This document shows, one piece after another, positions 9,421-22,100 of a stretch of DNA of 64,000 nt. The notes beneath the pieces are model-generated. The model was not told the DNA's origin and ran no database searches. It saw only the letters and a program-made list of their open reading frames with translations. The DNA lies in assembly GCA_964036275.1 (NCBI GenBank), contig CAXIWQ010000509.1, positions 62,001 through 126,000 of the forward strand, given 5' to 3'. A program made the position numbers and the translations under genes. Each line of letters begins with the position of its first letter. The first letter of the stretch is position 1. The stretch is from Litoditis marina (Eukaryota > Nematoda > Chromadorea > Rhabditida > Rhabditidae).

Positions 9421-12400
9421 AATTTGTCTTTTGTGGCTGTGCGCCACAGAATAGATTGTCGTATTAGGTTTTTGTAGCTGGGAGCAACAGATTTGATAGC
9501 CGTATGGAATATTCTCTGTAACTGCGAGGCAAAGAGTCAATAACCGCGTTAATTCGTCTTTTGTGGCTGTGCGCCACAGAATATATAGTCGTATTAGGTT
9601 TTTGTAGCTGGGAGCAACAGACTTGATAGCCGTATGAACTGTTCTCTGTAGCTGCAAGGCAAAGAGTCGATAACCGCGTTAATTCGTATTTTGTGGCTGT
9701 GCGCCACAGAATAGATAGTCGTATTAAGTTTTTTTAGCTGGGAGCAACATACTTGATAGCCGTATAACCTTTTTCCTGTAGCTGCACGGCAAAGAGTCAA
9801 TAACCGCGTTAATTTGTCTTTTGTGGCTGTGCGCCACAGAATATAAAGTCGTATTAGGTTTTCGTAGCTGGGAGCAACAGACTTGATAGCCGTATGAATT
9901 TTTTTCTGTAGCTGCAAGGCAAAGAGGTAATAACCGCGTTAATTTGTCTTTTGTGGCTGTGCGCCACAGAATAGATTGTCGTATCAGGTTTTTGTAGCTG
10001 GGAGCAACAGACTTGATAGCCGTATGAACTTTTCTCTGTAGCTGCAAGCCAACAAGTCGATAACCGCGATAATTCGTATTTTGTGGCTGTGCGCCACAGA
10101 ATAGATTGTCGTATTAGGTTTTTGTAGCTGGGAGCAACAGATTTGATAGCCGTATGAACTGTTCTTTGTAGCTGCAAGGCAAAGAGTCGATAACCGCGTT
10201 AATTCGTATTTTGTGGCTGTGCGCCACAGAATAGATAGTCGTATTAGGTTTTTGTAGCTGGGAGCAACATATTTGATAGCCGTATAACCTTTTTCCTGTA
10301 GCTGCACGGCAAAGAGTCAATAACCGCGTTAATTTGTCTTTTGTGGCTGTGCGCCACAGAATATAAAGTCGTATTAGGTTTTTGTAGCTGGGAGCAACAG
10401 ACTTGATAGCCGTATGAACTTTTTTCTGTAGCTGCAAGGCAAAGAGGTAATAACCGCGTTAATTTGTCTTTTGTGGCTGTGCGCCACAGAATAGATTGTC
10501 GTATCAGGTTTTTGTAGCTGGGAGCAACAGACTTGATAGCCGTATGAACTTTTTTCTGTAGCTGCAAGGCAAAGAGGTAATAACCGCGTTAATTTGTCTT
10601 TTGTGGCTGTGCGCCATAGGATATAAAGTCGTATTAGGTTTTTGTAGCCATGAGCAACAGACTTGATAGCCGTATAAACTTTTTTCTGTAGCTGCAAGGC
10701 AAAGAGTCGATAACCGCGTTATATCGTATTTTGTGGCTGTGTGCCACAGAATAGATAGTTGTATTGGGTTTTTCTAGCTGGGAGCAACATACTTGATAGC
10801 CATATAAACTTGTTTCTGTAGCTGCACGGCAAAGAGTCAATAACCGCGTTAATTTGTCTTTTGTGGCTGTGCGCCACAGAATATAAAGTCGTATTAGGTT
10901 TTTGTAGCTGGGAGCAACAGACTTGATAGCCGTATAAACTTTTTTTCTGTAGCTGCAAGGCAAAGAGGTAATAACCGCGTTAATTTGTCTTTTGTGGCTG
11001 TGCGCCACAGAATAGATTGTCGTATCAGGTTTTTGTAGCTGGGAGCAACAGACTTGATAGCCGTATGAACTTTTCTCTGTAGCTGCAAGCCAACAAGTCG
11101 ATAACCGCGTTAATTCGTATTTTGTGGCTGTGCGCCACAGAATAGATAGTCGTATTAGGTTTTTGTAGCTGGGAGCAACAGATTTGATAGCCGTATGAAC
11201 TGTTCTTTGTAGCTGCAAGGCAAAGAGTCGATAACCGCGTTAATTCGTATTTTGTGGCTGTGCGCCACAGAATAGATAGTCGTATTAGGTTTTTGTAGCT
11301 GGGAGCAACATATTTGATAGCCGTATAACCTTTTTTCTGTAGCTGCAAGGCAAAGAGGTAATAACCGCGTTAATTTGTCTTTTGTGGCTGTGCGCCACAG
11401 AATAGATTGTCGTATCAGGTTTTTGTAGCTGGGAGCAACAGACTTGATAGCCGTATGAACTTTTCTCTGTAGCTGCAAGCCAACAAGTCGATAACCGCGA
11501 TAATTCGTATTTTGTGGCTGTGCGCCACAGAATAGATTGTCGTATTAGGTTTTTGTAGCTGGGAGCAACAGATTTGATAGCCGTATGAACTGTTCTTTGT
11601 AGCTGCAAGGCAAAGAGTCGATAACCGCGTTAATTCGTATTTTGTGGCTGTGCGCCACAGAATAGATAGTCGTATTAGGTTTTTGTAGCTGGGAGCAACA
11701 TATTTGATAGCCGTATAACCTTTTTCCTGTAGCTGCACGGCAAAGAGTCAATAACCGCGTTAATTTGTCTTTTGTGGCTGTGCGCCACAGAATATAAAGT
11801 CGTATTAGGTTTTTGTAGCTGGGAGCAACAGACTTGATAGCCGTATGAACTTTTTTCTGTAGCTGCAAGGCAAAGAGGTAATAACCGCGTTAATTTGTCT
11901 TTTGTGGCTGTGCGCCACAGAATATAAAGTCGTATTAGGTGTTTGTAGCTGGGAGCAACAGATTTGATAGCCGTATGAAATGTTCTCTGTAACTGCAAGG
12001 CAAAGAGTCAATAACCGCGTTAATTTGTATTTTGTGGCTGTGCGCCACAGAATATAAAGTCGTATTATGTTTTTGTAGTTGGAAGCAACAGACTTGATAG
12101 CCGTATAAACTTTTTTTCTGTAGCTGCAAGGCAAAGAGGTAATAACCGCGTTAATTTGTCTTTTGTGGCTGTGCGCCACAGAATAGATTGTCGTATCAGG
12201 TTTTTGTAGCTGGGAGCAACAGACTTGATAGCCGTATGCACTTTTCTCTGTAGCTGCAAGCCAACAAGTCGATAACCGCGATAATTCGTATTTTGTGGCT
12301 GTGCGCCACAGAATAGATTGTCGTATTAGGTTTTTGTAGCTGGGAGCAACAGATTTGATAGCCGTATGAACTGTTCTTTGTAGCTGCAAGGCAAAGAGTC

Positions 12401-13114
12401 GATAACCGCGTTAATTCGTATTTTGTGGCTGTGCGCCACAGAATAGATAGTCGTATTAGGTTTTTGTAGCTGGGAGCAACATATTTGATAGCCGTATAAC
12501 CTTTTTTCTGTAGCTGCACGGCAAAGAGTCAATAACCGCGTTAATTTGTCTTTTGTGGCTGTGCGCCACAGAATAGATTGTCGTATCAGGTTTTTGTAGC
12601 TGGGAGCAACAGACTTGATAGCCGTATGAACTTTTTTTCTGTAGCTGCAAGGCAAAGAGGTAATAACCGCGTTAATTTGTCTTTTGTGGCTGTGCGCCAC
12701 AGAATAGATTGTCGTATCAGGTTTTTGTAGCTGGGAGCAACAGACTTGATAGCCGTATGAACTTTTTTCTGTAGCTGCAAGGCAAAGAGGTAATAACCGC
12801 GTTAATTTGTCTTTTGTGGCTGTGTGCCACAGAATAGATAGTTGTATTGGGTTTTTCTAGCTGGGAGCAACATACTTGATAGCCATATAAACTTTTTTCT
12901 GTAGCTGCACGGCAAAGAGTCAATAACCGCGTTAATTTGTCTTTTGTGGCTGTGCGCCACAGAATATAAAGTCGTATTAGGTTTTTGTAGCTGGGAGCAA
13001 CATACTTGATAGCCGTATAAACTTTTTTTCTGTAGCTGCAAGGCAAAGAGGTAAAAACCGCGTTAATTTGTCTTTTGTGGCTGTGCGCCACAGAATATAA
13101 AGTCGTATTAGGTG
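9421..13114. repeat. Transitional block, 1,431- and 1,171-bp spacings
   Basis: Stretches around 9,854-10,300 recur at 11,285-11,740 (1,431 bp), and stretches around 10,894-11,350 recur at 12,065-12,520 (1,171 bp). Part of it (about 9,850-10,700) also matches 14,150-14,990 at an offset of 4,293 bp. The TTTTCGTAGC variant fades out early in this block. The GTAGCCATGAGC core (first near 10,646) and the GTGTGCC monomer (first at 10,739) appear for the first time. Confidence 0.7.
10739..10810. repeat. First CpG-decayed monomer
   Basis: In this stretch three CpG positions of the ordinary monomer read TpG or CpA. GTGCGCC is GTGTGCC at 10,741-10,742, AGTCGTAT is AGTTGTAT at 10,760-10,761, and GCCGTAT is GCCATAT at 10,801-10,802. 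It also has TTGGGTTTTTCTAGCTGG in place of TTAGGTTTTTGTAGCTGG. The type is absent before this point and then recurs dozens of times to 63,247, for example at 12,822, 18,931, 23,227, 31,427, 39,351, 47,537, 54,555 and 61,556. Confidence 0.85.
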
Positions 13115-16100
13115 TTTGTAGCTGGGAGCAACAGATTTGATAGCCGTATGAAATGTTCTCTGTAACTGCAAGGCAAAGAGTCAATAACCGCGTTAATTTG
13201 TATTTTGTGGCTGTGCGCCACAGAATATAAAGTCGTATTATGTTTTTGTAGTTGGAAGCAACAGACTTGATAGCCGTATGATTTTTTTTTTGTAGCTGCA
13301 AGTCAAAATGTCAATAACCGCGTTAATTCGTCTTTGTGGCTGTGCGCCTCAGAATAGATTGTCGTATTAGGTTTTTGTAGCTGGGAGCAACAGATTTGAT
13401 AGCCGTATGAAATGTTCTCTGTAACTGCGAGGCAAAGAGTCAATAACCGCGTTAATTCGTCTTTTGTGGCTGTGCGCCACAGAATATATAGTCGTATTAG
13501 GTTTTTGTAGCTGGGAGCAACAAACTTGATAGCCGTATGAACTTTTCTCTGTAGCTGCAAGCCAACAAGTCGATAACCGCGATAATTTGTATTTTGTGGC
13601 TGTGCGCCACAGAATAGATTGTCGTATTAGGTTTTTGTAGCTGGGAGCAACAGATTTGATAGCCGTATAAACTGTTCTCTGTAGCTGCAAGGCAAAGAGT
13701 CGATAACCGCGTCAATTCGTATTTTGTGGCTGTGCGCCACAGAATAGATAGTCGTATTAGGTTTTTGTAGCTGGGAGCAACATACTTGGTAGCCGTATAA
13801 CCTTTTTCCTGTAGCTGCACGGCAAAGAGTCAATAACCGCGTTAATTTGTCTTTTGTGGCTGTGCGCCACAGAATAGATTGTCGTATTAGGTTTTTGTAG
13901 CTGGGAGCAACAGATTTGATAGCCGTATGAAATATTCTCTGTAACTGCGAGGCAAAGAGTCAATAACCGCGTTAATTCGTCTTTTGTGGCTGTGCGCCAC
14001 AGAATATATAGTCGTATTAGGTTTTTGTAGCTGGGAGCAACAGACTTGATAGCCGTATGAACTGTTCTCTGTAGCTGCAAGGCAAAGAGTCGATAACCGC
14101 GTTAATTCGTATTTTGTGGCTGTGCGCCACAGAATAGATAGTCGTATTAGGTTTTTTTAGCTGGGAGCAACATACTTGATAGCCGTATAACCTTTTTCCT
14201 GTAGCTGCACGGCAAAGAGTCAATAACCGCGTTAATTTGTCTTTTGTGGCTGTGCGCCACAGAATAGATTGTCGTATCAGGTTTTTGTAGCTGGGAGCAA
14301 CAAACTTGATAGCCGTATGAACTTTTCTCTGTAGCTGCAAGCCAACAAGTCGATAACCGCGATAATTCGTATTTTGTGGCTGTGCGCCACAGAATAGATT
14401 GTCGTATTAGGTTTTTGTAGCTGGGAGCAACAGATTTGATAGCCGTATGAACTGTTCTCTGTAGCTGCAAGGCAAAGAGTCGATAACCGCGTTAATTCGT
14501 ATTTTGTGGCTGTGCGCCACAGAATAGATAGTCGTATTAGGTTTTTGTAGCTGGGAGCAACATATTTGATAGCCGTATAACCTTTTTCCTGTAGCTGCAC
14601 GGCAAAGAGTCAATAACCGCGTTAATTTGTCTTTTGGGGCTGTGCGCCACAGAATATAAAGTCGTATTAGGTTTTTGTAGCTGGGAGCAACAGACTTGAT
14701 AGCCGTATGAACTTTTTTCTGTAGCTGCAAGGCAAAGAGGTAATAACCGCGTTAATTTGTCTTTTGTGGCTGTGCGCCACAGAATAGATTGTCGTATCAG
14801 GTTTTTGTAGCTGGGAGCAACAGACTTGATAGCCGTATGAACTTTTTTCTGTAGCTGCAAGGCAAAGAGGTAATAACCGCGTTAATTTGTCTTTTGTGGC
14901 TGTGCGCCATAGGATATAAAGTCGTATTAGGTTTTTGTAGCCATGAGCAACAGACTTGATAGCCGTATAAACTTTTTTTTGTAGCTGCAAGGCAAAGAGT
15001 CGATAACCGCGTTATATCGTATTTTGTGGCTGTATGCCACAGAATAGATAGTTGTATTGGGTTTTTCTAGCTGGGAGCAACATACTTGATAGCCATATAA
15101 ACTTTTTTCTGTAGCTGCACGGCAAAGAGTCAATAACCGCGTTAATTTGTCTTTTGTGGCTGTGCGCCACAGAATATAAAGTCGTATTAGGTTTTTGTAG
15201 CTGGGAGCAACAGATTTGATAGCCGTATGAAATGTTCTCTGTAACTGCAAGGCAAAGAGTCAATAACCGCGTTAACTTGTATTTTGTGGCTGTGCGCCAC
15301 AGAATATAAAGTCGTATTATGTTTTTGTAGTTGGAAGCAACAGACTTGATAGCCGTATGATTTTTTTTTTGTAGCTGCAAGTCAAAATGTCAATAACCGC
15401 GTTAATTCGTCTTTGTGGCTGTGCGCCTCAGAATAGATTGTCGTATTAGGTTTTTGTAGCTGGGAGCAACAGATTTGATAGCCGTATGAAATGTTCTCTG
15501 TAACTGCGAGGCAAAGAGTCAATAACCGCGTTAATTCGTCTTTTGTGGCTGTGCGCCACAGAATATATAGTCGTATTAGGTTTTTGTAGCTGGGAGCAAC
15601 AAACTTGATAGCCGTATGAACTTTTCTCTGTAGCTGCAAGCCAACAAGTCGATAACCGCGATAATTTGTATTTTGTGGCTGTGCGCCACAGAATAGATTG
15701 TCGTATTAGGTTTTTGTAGCTGGGAGCAACAGATTTGATAGCCGTATAAACTGTTCTCTGTAGCTGCAAGGCAAAGAGTCGATAACCGCGTCAATTCGTA
15801 TTTTGTGGCTGTGCGCCACAGAATAGATAGTCGTATTAGGTTTTTGTAGCTGGGAGCAACATACTTGGTAGCCGTATAACCTTTTTCCTGTAGCTGCACG
15901 GCAAAGAGTCAATAACCGCGTTAATTTGTCTTTTGTGGCTGTGCGCCACAGAATAGATTGTCGTATTAGGTTTTTGTAGCTGGGAGCAACAGATTTGATA
16001 GCCGTATGAAATATTCTCTGTAACTGCGAGGCAAAGAGTCAATAACCGCGTTAATTCGTCTTTTGTGGCTGTGCGCCACAGAATATATAGTCGTATTAGG

Positions 16101-17290
16101 TTTTTGTAGCTGGGAGCAACAGACTTGATAGCCGTATGAACTGTTCTCTGTAGCTGCAAGGCAAAGAGTCGATAACCGCGTTAATTCGTATTTTGTGGCT
16201 GTGCGCCACAGAATAGATAGTCGTATTAGGTTTTTTTAGCTGGGAGCAACATACTTGATAGCCGTATAACCTTTTTCCTGTAGCTGCACGGCAAAGAGTC
16301 AATAACCGCGTTAATTTGTCTTTTGTGGCTGTGCGCCACAGAATAGATTGTCGTATCAGGTTTTTGTAGCTGGGAGCAACAAACTTGATAGCCGTATGAA
16401 CTTTTCTCTGTAGCTGCAAGCCAACAAGTCGATAACCGCGATAATTCGTATTTTGTGGCTGTGCGCCACAGAATAGATTGTCGTATTAGGTTTTTGTAGC
16501 TGGGAGCAACAGATTTGATAGCCGTATGAACTGTTCTCTGTAGCTGCAAGGCAAAGAGTCGATAACCGCGTTAATTCGTATTTTGTGGCTGTGCGCCACA
16601 GAATAGATAGTCGTATTAGGTTTTTGTAGCTGGGAGCAACATATTTGATAGCCGTATAACCTTTTTCCTGTAGCTGCACGGCAAAGAGTCAATAACCGCG
16701 TTAATTTGTCTTTTGGGGCTGTGCGCCACAGAATATAAAGTGGTATTAGGTTTTTGTAGCTGGGAGCAACAGACTTGATAGCCGTATGAACTTTTTTCTG
16801 TAGCTGCAAGGCAAAGAGGTAATAACCGCGTTAATTTGTCTTTTGTGGCTGTGCGCCACAGAATAGATTGTCGTATCAGGTTTTTGTAGCTGGGAGCAAC
16901 AGACTTGATAGCCGTATGAACTTTTTTCTGTAGCTGCAAGGCAAAGAGGTAATAACCGCGTTAATTTGTCTTTTGTGGCTGTGCGCCATAGGATATAAAG
17001 TCGTATTAGGTTTTTGTAGCCATGAGCAACAGACTTGATAGCCGTATAAACTTTTTTTTGTAGCTGCAAGGCAAAGAGTCGATAACCGCGTTATATCGTA
17101 TTTTGTGGCTGTATGCCACAGAATAGATAGTTGTATTGGGTTTTTCTAGCTGGGAGCAACATACTTGATAGCCATATAAACTTTTTTCTGTAGCTGCACG
17201 GCAAAGAGTCAATAACCGCGTTAATTTGTCTCTTGTGGCTGTGCGCCACAGAATATAAAGTCGTATTAGGTTTTTGTAGCTGGGAGCAAC
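13115..17290. repeat. 2,079-bp tandem duplication
   Basis: The segment from about 13,115 to 15,194 is repeated directly as 15,194 to 17,290. Rare variants recur at exactly 2,079 bp: GCGCCTCAG in the C core (near 13,346 and 15,425), TTTTGGGGCTG (14,633 and 16,712) and GGCTGTATGCC (15,027 and 17,106). I found only a few differences, including AGTGGTATT for AGTCGTATT at 16,742 and TCTCTTGTGG for TCTTTTGTGG near 17,231. The unit is 16 monomers minus one base. Confidence 0.9.
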
Positions 17291-19190
17291 AGACTTGATA
17301 GCCGTATAAACTTTTTTTCTGTAGCTGCAAGGCAAAGAGATAATAACCGCGTTAATTTGTCTTTTGTGGCTGTGCGCCACAGAATATAAAGTCGTATTAG
17401 GTTTTTGTAGCTGGGAGCAACAGATTTGATAGCCGTATGAAATGTTCTCTGTAACTGCAAGGCAAAGAGTCAATAACCGCGTTAATTTGTATTTTGTGGC
17501 TGTGCGCCACAGAATATAAAGTCGTATTATGTTTTTGTAGTTGGAAGCAACAGACTTGATAGCCGTATGATTTTTTTTTTGTAGCTGCAAGTCAAAATGT
17601 CAATAACCGCGTTAATTCGTCTTTGTGGCTGTGCGCCACAGAATAGATTGTCGTATTAGGTTTTTGTAGCTGGGAGCAACAGATTTGATAGCCGTATGAA
17701 ATGTTCTCTGTAACTGCGAGGCAAAGAGTCAATAACCGCGTTAATTCGTCTTTTGTGGCTGTGCGCCACAGAATATATAGTCGTATTTGGTTTTTGTAGC
17801 TGGGAGCAACAGACTTGATAGCCGTATGAACTTTTCTCTGTAGCTGCAAGCCAACAAGTCGATAACCGCGATAATTTGTATTTTGTGGCTGTGCGCCACA
17901 GAATAGATTGTCGTATTAGGTTTTTGTAGCTGGGAGCAACAGATTTGATAGCCGTATGAACTGTTCTCTGTAGCTGCAAGGCAAAGAGTCGATAACCGCG
18001 TCAATTCGTATTTTGTGGCTGTGCGCCACAGAATAGATAGTCGTATTAAGTTTTTGTAGCTGGGAGCAACATACTTGGTAGCCGTATAACCTTTTTCCTG
18101 TAGCTGCACGGCAAAGAGTCAATAACCGCGTTAATTTGTCTTTTGTGGCTGTGCGCCACAGAATATGAAGTCGTATTAGGTTTTTGTAGCTGGGAGCAAC
18201 AGACTTGATGGCCGTATGAACTTTTTTCTGTAGCTGCAAGGCAAAGAAGTAATAACCGCGTTAATTTGTATTTTGTGGCTGTGCGCCACAGAATATATTG
18301 TCGTATCAGGTTTTTGTAGCTGGGAGCAACAGACTTGATAGCCGTATGAACTTTTCTCTGTAGCTGCAAGCCAACAAGTCGATAACCGCGATATTTCGTG
18401 TTTTGTGGCTGTGCGCCACAGAATAGATTGTCGTATTAGGTTTTTGTAGCTGGGAGCGACAGATTTGATAGCCGTATGAACTGTTCTCTGTAGCTGCAAG
18501 GCAAAGAGTCGATAACCGCGTTAATTCGTATTTTGTGGCTGTGCGCCACAGAATAGATAGTCGTATCAGGTTTTTGTAGCTGGGAGCAACATACTTGATA
18601 GCCGTATAACCTTTTTCCTGTAGCTGCACGGCAAAGAGTCAATAACCGCGTTAATTTGTCTTTTGTGGCTGTGCGCCACAGAATATAAATTCGTATTAGG
18701 TTTTTGTAGCTGGGAGCAACAGACTTGATAGCCGTATGAACTTTTTTCTGTAGCTGCAAGGCAAAGAGGTAATAACCGCGTTAATTTGTCTTTTGTGGCT
18801 GTGCGCCACAGGATATAAAGTCGTATTAGGTTTTTGTAGCCATGAGCAACAGACTTGATAGCCGTATAAACTTTTTTCTGTAGCTGCAAGGCAAAGAGTC
18901 GATAACCGCGTTATATCGTATTTTGTGGCTGTGTGCCACAGAATAGATAGTTGTATTGGGTTTTTCTAGCTGGGAGCAACATACTTGATAGCCATATAAA
19001 CTTTTTTCTGTAGCTGCACGGCAAAGAGTCAATAACCGCGTTAATTTGTCTTTTGTGGCTGTGCGCCACAGAATATAAAGTCGTATTAGGTTTTTGTAGC
19101 TGGGAGCAACAGACTTGATAGCCGTATAAACTTTTTTTTCTGTAGCTGCAAGGCAAAGAGGTAATAACCGCGTTAATTTGTCTTTTGTGG
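17291..19190. repeat. 1,821-bp-spaced segment
   Basis: From about 17,460 to 18,560 the monomer order matches 19,280 to 20,380 at a spacing of 1,821 bp (14 monomers plus one base). From about 18,570 the match continues at 1,953 bp because one more monomer lies in the later copy. The block is also a diverged relative of the 2,079-bp unit, aligned at 2,210 bp from 15,382 to 17,592. Confidence 0.75.
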
Positions 19191-22100
19191 CTGTGCGCCA
19201 CAGAATATAAAGTCGTATTAGGTTTTTGTAGCTGGGAGCAACAGATTTGATAGCCGTATGAAATGTTCTCTGTAACTGCAAGGCAAAGAGTCAATAACCG
19301 CGTTAATTTGTATTTTGTGGCTGTGCGCCACAGAATATAAAGTCGTATTATGTTTTTGTAGTTGGAAGCAACAGACTTGATAGCCGTATGATTTTTTTTT
19401 TGTAGCTGCAAGTCAAAATGTCAATAACCGCGTTAATTCGTCTTTGTGGCTGTGCGCCACAGAATATATTGTCGTATTAGGTTTTTGTAGCTGGGAGCAA
19501 CAGATTTGATAGCCGTATGAAATGTTCTCTGTAACTGCGAGGCAAAGAGTCAATAACCGCGTTAATTCGTCTTTTGTGGCTGTGCGCCACAGAATATATA
19601 GTCGTATTAGGTTTTTGTAGCTGGGAGCAACAGACTTGATAGCCGTATGAACTTTTCTCTGTAGCTGCAAGCCAACAAGTCGATAACCGCGATAATTTGT
19701 ATTTTGTGGCTGTGCGCCACAGAATAGATTGTCGTATTAGGTTTTTGTAGCTGGGAGCAACAGATTTGATAGCCGTATGAACTGTTCTCTGTAGCTGCAA
19801 GGCAAAGAGTCGATAACCGCGTCAATTCGTATTTTGTGGCTGTGCGCCACAGAATAGATAGTCGTATTAGGTTTTTGTAGCTGGGAGCAACATACTTGGT
19901 AGCCGTATAACCTTTTTCCTGTAGCTGCACGGCAAAGAGTCAATAACCGCGTTAATTTGTCTTTTGTGGCTGTGCGCCACAGAATATAAAGTCGTATTAG
20001 GTTTTTGTAGCTGGGAGCAACAGACTTGATGGCCGTATGAACTTTTTTCTGTAGCTGCAAGGCAAAGAAGTAATAACCGCGTTAATTTGTCTTTTGTGGC
20101 TGTGCGCCACAGAATAGATTGTCGTATCAGGTTTTTGTAGCTGGGAGCAACAGACTTGATAGCCGTATGAACTTTTCTCTGTAGCTGCAAGCCAACAAGT
20201 CGATAACCGCGATATTTCGTGTTTTGTGGCTGTGCGCCACAGAATAGATTGTCGTATTAGGTTTTTGTAGCTGGGAGCAACAGATTTGATAGCCGTATGA
20301 ACTGTTCTCTGTAGCTGCAAGGCAAAGAGTCGATAACCTCGTTAATTCGTATTTTGTGGCTGTGCGCCACAGAATAGATAGTCGTATCAGGTTTTTGTAG
20401 CTGGGAGCAACATACTTGATAGCCGTATAACCTTTTTCCTGTAGCTGCACGGCAAAGAGTCAATAACCGCGTTAATTTGTGTCTGTTGTGGCTGTGCGCC
20501 ACAGAATATAAAGTCGTATTAGGTTTTTGTAGCTGGGAGCAACAGACTTGATAGCCGTATGAACTTTTTTCTGTAGCTGCAAGGCAAAGAGGTAATAACC
20601 GCGTTAATTTGTCTTTTGTGGCTGTGCGCCACAGAATAGATTGTCGTATCAGGTTTTTGTAGCTGGGAGCAACAGACTTGATAGCCGTATGAACTTTTTT
20701 CTGTAGCTGCAAGGCAAAGAGGTAATAACCGCGTTAATTTGTCTTTTGTGGCTGTGCGCCACAGGATATAAAGTCGTATTAGGTTTTTGTAGCCATGAGC
20801 AACAGACTTGATAGCCGTATAAACTTTTTTCTGTAGCTGCAAGGCAAAGAGTCGATAACCGCGTTATATCGTATTTTGGGGCTGTGTGCCACAGAATAGA
20901 TAGTTGTATTGGGTTTTTCTAGCTGGAAGCAACATACTTGATAGCCATATAAACTTTTTTCTGTAGCTGCACGGCAAAGAGTCAATAACCGCGTTAATTT
21001 GTCTTTTGTGGCTGTGCGCCACAGAATATAAAGTCGTATTAGGTTTTTGTAGCTGGGAGCAACAGACTTGATAGCCGTATAAACTTTTTTTCTGTAGCTG
21101 CAAGGCAAAGAGGTAATAACCGCGTTAATTTGTCTTTTGTGGCTGTGCGCCACAGAATATAAAGTCGTATTAGGTTTTTGTAGCTGGGAGCAACAGATTT
21201 GATAGCCGTATGAAATGTTCTCTGTAACTGCAAGGCAAAGAGTCAATAACCGCGTTAATTTGTATTTTGTGGCTGTGCGCCACAGAATATAAAGTCGTAT
21301 TATGTTTTTGTAGTTGGAAGCAACAGACTTGATAGCCGTATGATTTTTTTTTTGTAGCTGCAAGTCAAAATGTCAATAACCGCGTTAATTCGTCTTTGTG
21401 GCTGTGCGCCACAGAATAGATTGTCGTATCAGGTTTTTGTAGCTGGGAGCAACAGACTTGATAGCCGTATGAACTTTTTTCTGTAGCTGCAAGGCAAAGA
21501 GGTAATAACCGCGTTAATTTGTCTTTTGTGGCTGTGCGCCACAGGATATAAAGTCGTATTAGGTTTTTGTAGCCATGAGCAACAGACTTGATAGCCGTAT
21601 AAACTTTTTTCTGTAGCTGCAAGGCAAAGAGTCGATAACCGCGTTATATCGTATTTTGTGGCTGTGCGCCACAGAATAGATAGTCGTATCAGGTTTTTGT
21701 AGCTGGGAGCAACATACTTGATAGCCGTATAACCTTTTTCCTGTAGCTGCACGGCAAAGAGTCAATAACCGCGTTAATTTGTGTTTTTTGTGGCTGTGCG
21801 CCACAGAATATAAAGTCGTATTAGGTTTTTGTAGCTGGGAGCAACAGACTTGATAGCCGTATGAACTTTTTTCTGTAGCTGCAAGGCAAAGAGGTAATAA
21901 CCGCGTTAATTTGTCTTTTGTGGCTGTGCGCCACAGAATAGATTGTCGTATCAGGTTTTTGTAGCTGGGAGCAACAGACTTGATAGCCGTATGAACTTTT
22001 TTCTGTAGCTGCAAGGCAAAGAGTCAATAACCGCGTTAATTTGTATTTTGTGGCTGTGCGCCACAGAATATAAAGTCGTATTATGTTTTTGTAGTTGGAA

